DNA of 7,194 nucleotides. Origin: an uncultured Lachnospiraceae bacterium. GTDB lineage: Bacteria > Bacillota > Clostridia > Lachnospirales > Lachnospiraceae. This document shows, one piece after another, positions 1-4,866 of this stretch (positions are counted from its first letter, which is position 1; every line of letters starts with the position of its first letter). The notes below the pieces were generated by a model. The model worked only from the letters and a program-made list of their open reading frames with translations, made no database searches and was not told the DNA's origin. The position numbers and the translations under genes were made by a program. The DNA is taken from the NCBI GenBank assembly GCA_946633495.1, contig CAMPAX010000118.1, positions 1 through 7,194 of the forward strand, read 5' to 3'.

Positions 1-1
1 A

Positions 2-307
2 CCTATGAAGATTCAGTTAAAATATATTGAGAAGCCGCAGTATAACCGGACGTTGGAATCTTTGGCCGGATTGGCACCGATGCAGGAGCTGCCGTTTCCC
101 TATGACGGGCCTGAGTTTGACCAGCCGCTTCTTATCTTTGCGGGAATAGCGGATCAGAAACTGGGACTCATCATCGATGCATTGAAGAAGTACGAACGAA
201 GCGCATTTCCGCTGAAGGCCGTGATGACGGAGACCAGCCGAAAATGGGCGGCGGCGTATGCATTCATACATATTAAGGCAGAACATGAGTCGTTGCATCC
301 ACAGTAA
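2..307 (+). CDS. DUF3783 domain protein, probably 5'-truncated by window edge
   Basis: Small protein of unknown function that I place in the DUF3783 family of Firmicutes. The supporting pattern is an N-terminal 'Y..TLESLAGL' segment (about residues 13-22), a central hydrophobic strand ending in 'LLIFAGI' (42-48), a helix, then 'FPLKAVMTETSRKWAAAY' (68-85) and a final 'E' helix. Family members end with a very similar 'LKAV.T..N..W' block. An ATG lies at position 5, but the frame stays open to the window edge (codon 2-4 is Pro). The ATG also falls at what I remember as an internal strand of the family ('lgIrlk.V'), so the true start is probably upstream and roughly 25-30 residues may be missing. 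No ribosome binding site can be judged from four upstream bases. The stop is TAA at 305-307. No catalytic motif is visible and the function is unknown. The family assignment is from memory of the pattern, not from a search. Confidence 0.75.
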   Translation, partial: PMKIQLKYIEKPQYNRTLESLAGLAPMQELPFPYDGPEFDQPLLIFAGIADQKLGLIIDALKKYERSAFPLKAVMTETSRKWAAAYAFIHIKAEHESLHPQ

Positions 308-340
308 GCTGCGGAGCACGGACTGTGTAAATGTTGTATG

Positions 341-374
341 GTATGTAGTCAGTAACTACGTGCGACATGATAAT
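341..374 (+). promoter_or_regulatory. Putative acyP promoter with overlapping stem-loop
   Basis: A -10-like GATAAT (369-374, five of six matches to TATAAT) sits 17 bases after TAGTCA (346-351, four of six matches to TTGACA). A stem-loop covers the -35 box: 341-349 pairs with 355-363 through nine pairs including two G-U wobbles, with loop CAGTA. No T-run follows, so it is not a standard terminator of the preceding gene. It may be an operator-like symmetry or chance. If the promoter is real, the acyP leader is about 35 bases long. Confidence 0.35.
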
Positions 375-416
375 TTACGGAGCGCTTTAGGCGCGAGGTA
401 TGGAATGGAGAACTAA

Positions 417-689
417 ATGATTCGAAGACGATATATATTCAAGGGCATGGTGCAGGGCGTGGGCTTTCGGTACCAGGCAAAATACAGTGCTGCTGCGTTG
501 GGTCTTACCGGTTGGGTGCGAAATGAATATGACGGTTCGGTCACCCTGGAGGTTCAGGGAGATGAGGCGTCTATCGACCGACTGATCGTAGAATTGCAGG
601 CAGATCGCTATATCGATATTATGGATTTTGAAGTGCAGACGATTCCGGTGGATCCGGAGGAGCGCAGGTTCAGCATCGCCCATGCGTGA
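417..689 (+). CDS. acyP: Acylphosphatase
   Basis: Cytosolic enzyme that hydrolyses the carboxyl-phosphate bond of acyl phosphates such as acetyl phosphate or 1,3-bisphosphoglycerate. At 90 residues it has the normal family length and one alpha/beta sandwich domain. Both family signatures are intact. The phosphate-binding loop is 'GMVQGVGFR' at residues 10-18, ending in the catalytic arginine Arg18. The second motif is 'GWVRN' (32-36) with catalytic Asn36, followed by 'YDGSVTLEVQGD' (38-49). The start is supported by GGAG (407-410) six bases before the ATG, and by the protein starting directly with the first beta strand. It lies about 110 bases after the DUF3783 gene and 163 bases before the exonuclease gene, both on the same strand. 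A plausible promoter is present, but read-through from upstream cannot be excluded. The physiological substrate in bacteria is generally uncertain. Nothing is odd about the protein itself. Confidence 0.97.
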   Translation: MIRRRYIFKGMVQGVGFRYQAKYSAAALGLTGWVRNEYDGSVTLEVQGDEASIDRLIVELQADRYIDIMDFEVQTIPVDPEERRFSIAHA

Positions 690-693
690 GAAC

Positions 694-726
694 TTTTCGG
701 CTGCCGAAGGAAGGGGAGAATTCCCC
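694..726 (+). other. Tandem small hairpins after acyP
   Basis: Two adjacent inverted repeats start five bases after the acyP stop codon. The first has UUUUCGG (694-700) pairing with CCGAAGG (704-710) around a CTG triloop, including two wobbles. The second has GGGGA (713-717) pairing with TCCCC (722-726) around GAAT. No T-run follows either, so they are not classical terminators. They may protect the 3' end of the acyP message or terminate weakly. A distal pairing, CTGCCG (701-706) with CGGCAG (761-766), would compete with the first hairpin. Confidence 0.35.
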
Positions 727-780
727 GGATGAGACGCCTGGAAGAGAGGGAATCGTCAGCCGGCAGGAAGTTTGCGGGTA

Positions 781-809
781 TTGCATACACACATCAAAAG
801 TGGTAAAAT
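781..809 (+). promoter_or_regulatory. Putative extended -10 promoter for exonuclease gene
   Basis: TAAAAT (804-809, five of six matches) is preceded by TGG at 801-803, giving an extended -10 element. TTGCAT (781-786) lies exactly 17 bases upstream as a weak -35 sharing the TTG. The predicted start is near 816, leaving a short leader of about 37 bases to the ATG at 853. The ribosome binding site AGGGG (838-842) falls inside that leader. Confidence 0.5.
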
Positions 810-852
810 ACGAAAAGTTATGACTACATTCGTAACCAGGGGTTTGTAATTT

Positions 853-1878
853 ATGAAATATATCGTCATGGATCTGGAGTGGAACCAGAGTGCTTACGGC
901 CGGGCCGGAGAGCACCCCAGGCTGCCCTTTGAGATCATTGAGATCGGGGCGGTGAAGCTGGACAACAAGCTTCGGCTGGAATCGGAGTTCCGTGAGCTGA
1001 TCACGCCAAGGGTCTATCGAAAACTGCATCATACCATCCGGAATATGCTGAACTATGATGAACAGGATCTGCAGCGTGAAGGCAAGGATTTCAAAGATGT
1101 GTGTACACGCTTCCTGGCCTGGTGCGGAGAGGACCCGATGTTCTGCACCTGGGGAATGTCGGATCTCTTCTATCTGCAGAACAATATGGATTTCTACCAT
1201 ATGGAGCGCCTGCCCTATCCTGTGAAGTATTACAATCTTCAGCAGATCTATGCGGACAAATACGATCCGGACAAAATGATCTGCAAGCTGGAGAAGGCGG
1301 TGGAAGCACTGAAGATACCGGTGACGGAACCATTTCACGCGGCGATCAGTGATGCGCGCTACACGGCGCGGGTACTGCAGATCGCAAAGCTTGGGAACAT
1401 CAGGGATAAGTACACTGTGGATATCTACCAGCGTCCGAAGCGGCAGGAGGATATCATAAATGAGCGGCACGACAATGTGATCGATTATGTCTCCGTGGAG
1501 TATGCCAGCCGGGCAGAAGCCATGGCGGACGAAGGGGTATCGGAGCTTCGATGTCCGAAATGCGGCCGCAGGCTGACGCTCAGGGTACAGTGGTTCTCCA
1601 ACGCACAGAACACGGAAATGGCTGTGGGACGGTGTTTCATCCACGGCTATGTGCAGGGACGCATCCGGTTCCGCAGTTCGGAAGGAAGCGACGATACGGT
1701 ATACGCTGTAAAGAAGATCACCCGTACAGATAAGGCCGGGTTCCAGAGCCTGCAGCAGCGGCAGGAGGAGCTTCGGGAAAAGAAAAGACTGAAGAGACAT
1801 GAGGCCGAGAAAAGGAAAGCCAAGGTCAGAAGGTCCAGAAGACGGAGAAAGACTCCGAGTAAAAAATCCGCGAACTGA
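853..1878 (+). CDS. DEDDh-type 3'-5' exonuclease with C-terminal zinc-binding motif and basic tail
   Basis: Predicted DnaQ-fold 3'-5' exonuclease acting on DNA or RNA ends in the cytosol with two metal ions. The exonuclease domain covers about residues 1-182. ExoI is 'MDLEWN' (6-11, acidic Asp7 and Glu9), followed by 'EIIEIGAVKLD' (27-37). ExoII carries the likely acidic residue in 'WGMSDLFYL' (Asp104). ExoIII is 'HAAISDARYTA' (His162, Asp167), which makes it the DEDDh subclass. Residues 183-341 are an extension not found in short relatives such as KapD-like proteins. It has a Cys234-x2-Cys237 pair and a Cys261-x2-His264 pair, suggesting one zinc site, and a strongly basic, probably helical or disordered tail from about 300 to the end. 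The start has AGGGG ten bases upstream, and the protein opens directly with the first beta strand. The last five residues (KKSAN) are encoded by the rising arm of the terminator. Substrate (DNA, RNA or tRNA ends) is not known from sequence. Confidence 0.92.
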   Translation: MKYIVMDLEWNQSAYGRAGEHPRLPFEIIEIGAVKLDNKLRLESEFRELITPRVYRKLHHTIRNMLNYDEQDLQREGKDFKDVCTRFLAWCGEDPMFCTWGMSDLFYLQNNMDFYHMERLPYPVKYYNLQQIYADKYDPDKMICKLEKAVEALKIPVTEPFHAAISDARYTARVLQIAKLGNIRDKYTVDIYQRPKRQEDIINERHDNVIDYVSVEYASRAEAMADEGVSELRCPKCGRRLTLRVQWFSNAQNTEMAVGRCFIHGYVQGRIRFRSSEGSDDTVYAVKKITRTDKAGFQSLQQRQEELREKKRLKRHEAEKRKAKVRRSRRRRKTPSKKSAN

Positions 1879-1896
1879 TGGGTTCGCGGATTTTTT
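1861..1896. terminator. Bidirectional intrinsic terminator overlapping the exonuclease stop
   Basis: A perfect 15-base inverted repeat: 1861-1875 (A-run then TCCGCGAAC) is complementary to 1882-1896 (GTTCGCGGA then T-run), with a six-base loop TGATGG at 1876-1881. The stop codon TGA (1876-1878) lies exactly in the loop, so the left arm is still coding. Because the arms carry an A-run and a T-run, the element reads as GC stem plus T tract on both strands. It can therefore end the exonuclease transcript and also the convergent MATE transcript, whose stop is about 100 bases away. Confidence 0.92.
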
Positions 1897-1903
1897 ATGG
1901 TGG

Positions 1904-1982
1904 TGCGCCTGGCGGCGCAGGTGACAGGTTGTCTGTCGGACGGCAGGGGATCGTGGGGTATATACTGCCGTCGGTGCGTCTC
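1904..1982. repeat. Two further inverted repeats between convergent genes
   Basis: The first is TGCGCC (1904-1909), loop TGGC, then GGCGCA (1914-1919), a perfect six-base stem. The second is GACGGCAG (1939-1946) and CTGCCGTC (1975-1982), a perfect eight-base stem around a 28-base interior that contains the small palindrome GTATATAC (1968-1975, its last base shared with the right arm). Neither has a T-run. They lie in the 3' untranslated part of the minus-strand MATE message, upstream of the bidirectional terminator, and could stabilise that RNA or be a remnant of a dispersed repeat. No coding sequence is seen in this gap. Confidence 0.4.
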
Positions 1983-1996
1983 GGGAGAGCTGCAGG

Positions 1997-3337
1997 TCAC
2001 ATGGCCAGTTTACGCTTCTCTCTTCTTACGATCAGGATAAATGCCGTGATCAGGAAGAGATCCGCGGCTACCCAGGCAGAGGGGTTTGCCATGCAGGCAG
2101 CGGGGAAACCGTATAGGTCAACGAATACGAAACCGACAATCGAGCGGGCGATCATTTCAAAAACCCCCGCAACGATGGCCAGGATCGAATACCCCATGCC
2201 CTGGATCATGAAGCGGATGATGTTCACCAGCGCCAGAAATGCGTAGAAGGATACATTGAACTTCAGGAAGAGATGGGCATTTTCTTCGATAAATGCGTCC
2301 GGCTGATCCATGAAGAGCCGGGACAGCATGCCTCCGAAGGGGAAAAGAACGGCAGCGGCGATGGCGGCATAGATGAAACCGTACGTTATCAGCGCGGCCA
2401 TGCCTTTGTTGATCCGGTCCGGGCGCCCGGCACCGATATTCTGTCCGCCGTAGGTGGCGGCGGCAGTGCCTAAGGCGTCAAAGGGGCAGCAGAAGAAGAT
2501 GGAGATCTTCTGGCCTGCGGTCATGGCTCCGACGTAAATGGACCCGAGTCCGTTCACCGCGGTCTGCAGGATCACGCTTCCGATGGCGGTGATGGAATAC
2601 TGAAGCCCCATGGGAAGTCCCTGCAGCAGCAGGCGCCCGATATGGGGGAAGGACAGACGTCCCTCTCCCGGCTGGAACCGAAGGATGGAAAACCGCTTCC
2701 TCATATAGAAGAGGCACAGGAAACCGGATACTCCCGTGGAGATCACGGTGGCCCAGGCAGGCCCGGCGATCCCAAAGGGCCGGACGAATATAAGATCCAG
2801 GATAATATTCAGCAGAGAGGAAATGATCAGAAAATAAAGCGGGGTCTTGCTGTCTCCCATGGCACGAACCACGCTGGCGCAGATATTGTAAAGCAGTGTC
2901 AGCGGGATCCCCATGAACAGGATGGAGAGGTACGTATATGCGCCGTCATAAATGTCAGCGGGTGTGTTCATGGCCTGCAGGATGTTGTCGCACAGGATCA
3001 GCACGGTAGTCGTGATGACGATGGCCAGGCCTATGGCCGTCCAGGCAGCATTTGCGACGTAGCGGCGCATTTCGCTGAAATCCCTGGCACCGAAACGCTG
3101 GGATATGGGGATTCCGAAGCCGGCGCAGATCCCGAGGCAGAGACCGATGATCATGAAAATGATGGAGCCCGTGGAGCCAACGGAAGAAAGGGCAGTTGTC
3201 CCAAGATACTGCCCGATGATCACGGTGTCCACCATATTATAAAATTGTTGAAACAGGTTTCCTAAAAGCAGTGGGACTGCAAAACGCAGAACGTGCTTCG
3301 CCGGAGAACCGGTTGTCATGTCTATGGTTTTAGCCAC
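1997..3337 (-). CDS. MATE family efflux transporter
   Basis: Integral membrane multidrug/toxin exporter of the MATE superfamily, expected to exchange cationic or amphipathic compounds for Na+ or H+. At 446 residues it has normal length, and the hydrophobic pattern fits twelve transmembrane helices in two homologous halves. The first half opens with 'LRFAVPLLLGNLFQQFYNMV' (17-36) and 'DTVIIGQYLG' (37-46). The loop signature 'RAMGDSKTPL' (158-167) is the well-known MATE 'R..G....P' motif. The second half has 'LPMGLQYS' (241-248) and 'QNIGAGRP' (299-306), then 'QGMGYS' (379-384). The C terminus is a short basic tail, 'RREKRKLAM'. The start is GTG, chosen because AGGAGA (3346-3351 on the complementary strand) lies eight bases upstream and the N terminus matches the family. 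It lies 149 bases downstream of dus on the same strand with its own likely promoter. The substrate cannot be told from sequence. Confidence 0.97.
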   Translation of the reverse strand: MAKTIDMTTGSPAKHVLRFAVPLLLGNLFQQFYNMVDTVIIGQYLGTTALSSVGSTGSIIFMIIGLCLGICAGFGIPISQRFGARDFSEMRRYVANAAWTAIGLAIVITTTVLILCDNILQAMNTPADIYDGAYTYLSILFMGIPLTLLYNICASVVRAMGDSKTPLYFLIISSLLNIILDLIFVRPFGIAGPAWATVISTGVSGFLCLFYMRKRFSILRFQPGEGRLSFPHIGRLLLQGLPMGLQYSITAIGSVILQTAVNGLGSIYVGAMTAGQKISIFFCCPFDALGTAAATYGGQNIGAGRPDRINKGMAALITYGFIYAAIAAAVLFPFGGMLSRLFMDQPDAFIEENAHLFLKFNVSFYAFLALVNIIRFMIQGMGYSILAIVAGVFEMIARSIVGFVFVDLYGFPAACMANPSAWVAADLFLITAFILIVRREKRKLAM

Positions 3338-3366
3338 GGGTTTCGTCTCCTGATGGTTTGAATGTC

Positions 3367-3410
3367 AGATCTGTCAACTTGAAATCTCAATGGAGATTAT
3401 AGACGGATCT
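3367..3410. repeat. Nested inverted repeat over the MATE promoter
   Basis: Outer arms AGATCTGTC (3367-3375) and GACGGATCT (3402-3410) match at eight of nine positions. Inner arms AATCTC (3383-3388) and GAGATT (3393-3398) are perfect around AATG. The right inner arm overlaps the predicted minus-strand -10 box (3396-3401), and the inner repeat spans the expected transcription start near 3389. This is a typical place for a repressor operator of a transporter gene. No regulator gene lies in the window, so the partner is unknown. Confidence 0.4.
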
Positions 3411-3424
3411 CTGTGGTTTGATAT
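3396..3424 (-). promoter_or_regulatory. Putative MATE gene promoter
   Basis: On the minus strand a perfect TATAAT occupies 3401-3396. Seventeen bases upstream is ATATCA (3424-3419), only three of six matches to TTGACA, so the -35 is poor. An exact TTGACA is present on the same strand at 3377-3372, but it lies downstream of this -10 and has no good -10 of its own. The predicted leader is about 50 bases and includes AGGAGA before the GTG start. Confidence 0.45.
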
Positions 3425-3486
3425 TTGATCCATGCTTTTTTTTACAAAAATATGCACAGGAGTATGGGAATTCCGGATCTTTTGGG

Positions 3487-4473
3487 TTATCGAAGCAGCA
3501 TATTCACCACATCCCGGTATTCCGCCAGGGTCTTTGTTTTCCAAAGCGGGCGCATATCCGCATCGGAGAGACTGGCATAGAGCTTCAGGTAGGACCACAG
3601 CTCCTTCAGCTTCATGAGGGCCGGCCCCTCACGGTCCATTTCCTCGAGGTAACCCTCATACAGCAGGTTGAGGAAGCGGCGGAGGCGCGGAAGATCGGGG
3701 CTTTTTCCCGGCTGCTGCCCGGAAGAAAATACATCACTTCCGGCGGCGGAGCTTCGAAGGATCCTCTCCCCCAGCTCCGGATCCCAGAGAAGTCCGCGGC
3801 CCAGCATAAGAGCATTTGTGCGGGGGTATTCGGTCATGATCCGGTCCGCATCCTCCGGTGTGCGGATATCTCCGTTGTAGCAGAGCAGCGTGGAGGCAGC
3901 CGGTCCCGGCGCCGGAAGAGGGGTTAAAGAATCATACGCTTCTTTATATGCGCCCATGAATACTTCGCCCTTGTAGAACTGCTTCTGCACCCGGGGATGG
4001 ATGATGAGCTCCGTGACAGGATATTTTCGAAACACATCCAGAATGTCTTCCCATTCGACATCGCTCCGGATGCCGATCCTTGTTTTTACGGATACCGGCA
4101 GCGGAGACCGGGTATAGATCTCGTCCAGCAGCCGGTCCAGCTCCTTCGGTTCCCGGAGGGCGCCGGAGCCGCGCCCCTTGGCCACGACGGTGCCGGAGGG
4201 ACAGCCAAGGTTCAGATTCACTTCCCTGTAGCCGTAATCCTTCAGTGTTTCGGCAATGGCGACGAAGGTATCCGGACGATTTGTCAGGATCTGGGGAACC
4301 ACGTGAAGACCTGCATTATGTTCCGGCAGAATATCCCCCTTTTCGATATGGTTCAACACCGGATTGGACAGAAATGGCGTAAAGAAGGTATCGATCCCCC
4401 CATAACAGGCGGCGTATGCATTTCGGAAAACATATCCGGTGATCCCCTCCATGGGGGCAAAATACAATTTCAT
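3487..4473 (-). CDS. dus: tRNA-dihydrouridine synthase
   Basis: FMN- and NADPH-dependent enzyme that reduces specific uridines to dihydrouridine in the tRNA D-loop. The 328-residue protein shows the TIM-barrel start 'MKLYFAPMEGITGYVFRNAY' (1-20, FMN-binding 'PMEG'). Catalytic Cys91 lies in 'NLGCPSGTVVAKGRGSG' (88-104). Lys130 is in 'VSVKTRIG' (127-134), His159 in 'IIHPR' (157-161), and the FMN-phosphate contacts are 'YNGDI' (199-203) and 'GRGLL' (225-229). A C-terminal helical domain from about 262 fits the tRNA-binding region. An in-frame ATG 114 bases upstream (4587) was rejected: the extra 38 residues match nothing in the family, and the ATG at 4473 has AGGGAG just upstream. It is divergent from the antiporter gene and upstream of the MATE gene. 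Which D-loop position it modifies, and whether it is DusA-, DusB- or DusC-like, cannot be settled by eye. Confidence 0.96.
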   Translation of the reverse strand: MKLYFAPMEGITGYVFRNAYAACYGGIDTFFTPFLSNPVLNHIEKGDILPEHNAGLHVVPQILTNRPDTFVAIAETLKDYGYREVNLNLGCPSGTVVAKGRGSGALREPKELDRLLDEIYTRSPLPVSVKTRIGIRSDVEWEDILDVFRKYPVTELIIHPRVQKQFYKGEVFMGAYKEAYDSLTPLPAPGPAASTLLCYNGDIRTPEDADRIMTEYPRTNALMLGRGLLWDPELGERILRSSAAGSDVFSSGQQPGKSPDLPRLRRFLNLLYEGYLEEMDREGPALMKLKELWSYLKLYASLSDADMRPLWKTKTLAEYRDVVNMLLR

Positions 4474-4506
4474 AATGGTCTCCCTGAATTCATTCTGTAG
4501 ATCAGT

Positions 4507-4554
4507 TGCGGTGCTATCGGGCACGATACGGCAGCTGCTGTACTGCCGACCGCA
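4507..4554 (-). promoter_or_regulatory. Predicted three-way-junction RNA element in dus leader
   Basis: Read on the minus strand as RNA, UGCGGU (4554-4549) pairs with ACCGCA (4512-4507) to close a junction holding two hairpins. These are CGGCAG (4548-4543) with CUGCCG (4534-4529), loop UACAGCAG, and UAUCG (4528-4524) with CGAUA (4519-4515), loop UGCC. All 17 pairs are Watson-Crick, and only two unpaired bases (GC, 4514-4513) sit in the junction. The closing stem extends past a small internal loop by AUCA (4559-4556) with UGAU (4504-4501). I recognise no known riboswitch or T-box here. The perfect pairing is seen directly; that it folds or regulates dus is inference. Confidence 0.5.
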
Positions 4555-4581
4555 GTGATGGCGGCTGCCGCAATTCGGATC

Positions 4582-4598
4582 CCGCATTTGAAATGCGG
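4582..4598. repeat. Perfect 17-base palindrome at dus transcription start
   Basis: CCGCATTTGAAATGCGG: eight-base arms around one central G. It begins about three bases downstream of the predicted dus start of transcription, so it could be a repressor operator. In RNA it would form a 5'-end hairpin with six pairs and a UUCAA loop on the dus transcript. No T-run follows in either direction. Confidence 0.5.
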
Positions 4599-4607
4599 AA
4601 TACAGGG

Positions 4608-4616
4608 ATTATAGCA
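4608..4616 (-). promoter_or_regulatory. Extended -10 promoter for dus
   Basis: On the minus strand TGC directly precedes a perfect TATAAT (4613-4608), the full extended -10 consensus. The sequence at a 17-base spacing (AAGATT) is not a -35, but an eight-T tract lies just upstream and could help as an UP-like element. The expected start is near 4601, giving a leader of about 128 bases before dus. Confidence 0.6.
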
Positions 4617-4634
4617 TGAATTTGAAAAAAAATC

Positions 4635-4663
4635 TTGACTTTTACGATTTAATGCGGTAAAGT
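4635..4663 (+). promoter_or_regulatory. Putative promoter for the Ca2+/Na+ antiporter gene
   Basis: TTGACT (4635-4640, five of six matches) is followed after exactly 17 bases by TAAAGT (4658-4663, four of six). It would start near 4670, giving a leader of almost 200 bases. A later alternative is TTGACA (4814-4819) with TACATT (4836-4841) at 16-base spacing, which would give a leader of only about 20 bases. Confidence 0.5.
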
Positions 4664-4669
4664 GATGAA

Positions 4670-4866
4670 GTGCTCCGGAAAGGCACGTTCACCCACTGTA
4701 CGATTAACGATGCTGTCATCGGTTAACGTCGGGAAAATGAACGAAAATTCCGGTTTCGTGCGTGAATCCGCTTGACGATATTTCGAAAAGAGAATAATCT
4801 ATATCCATGTGTTTTGACATATAATATTCGGTAGATACATTTCCGGAAACTTGCTGGAGGAGCGAG
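4670..4866 (+). promoter_or_regulatory. Long structured 5' leader of the antiporter gene
   Basis: Non-coding stretch with several inverted repeats. GUGCU (4670-4674) pairs with GGCAC (4682-4686). A 4701-4731 hairpin pairs CGA, TTAAC and GATG with CATC, GTTAA and TCG, with small bulges on the right arm. CGTTCA (4686-4691) pairs with TGAACG (4738-4743) and would enclose that hairpin. ACGAAA (4741-4746) pairs with TTTCGT (4754-4759) and overlaps the previous helix by three bases, so those two exclude each other. I recognise no known metal riboswitch. The ribosome binding site GGAGG is at 4857-4861. Confidence 0.35.

Noticed and set aside
670..1800. A 376-codon open frame on the minus strand across the exonuclease gene.
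   Set aside because: It lies fully antisense to a clear DEDDh exonuclease, has no recognisable domain or convincing ribosome binding site, and its composition (many Arg, His, Leu, Pro) is typical of a codon-bias shadow.
2642..3265. A 207-codon plus-strand frame within the MATE gene.
   Set aside because: It is highly hydrophilic, Gly/Asp-rich and without motifs, which is what the complement of transmembrane codons produces. The minus-strand MATE reading is certain.
3431..3460. AT-rich symmetry (T-run and A-rich stretch) downstream of dus as a possible terminator.
   Set aside because: The arms match poorly and contain almost no GC, so a stable terminator stem is unlikely. Read-through from dus into the MATE gene remains possible.
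4474..4587. A longer start for dus adding 38 residues (ATG at 4587).
   Set aside because: The extra peptide matches nothing in the family, it would translate the structured leader, and the ATG at 4473 has a good ribosome binding site and the canonical N terminus.
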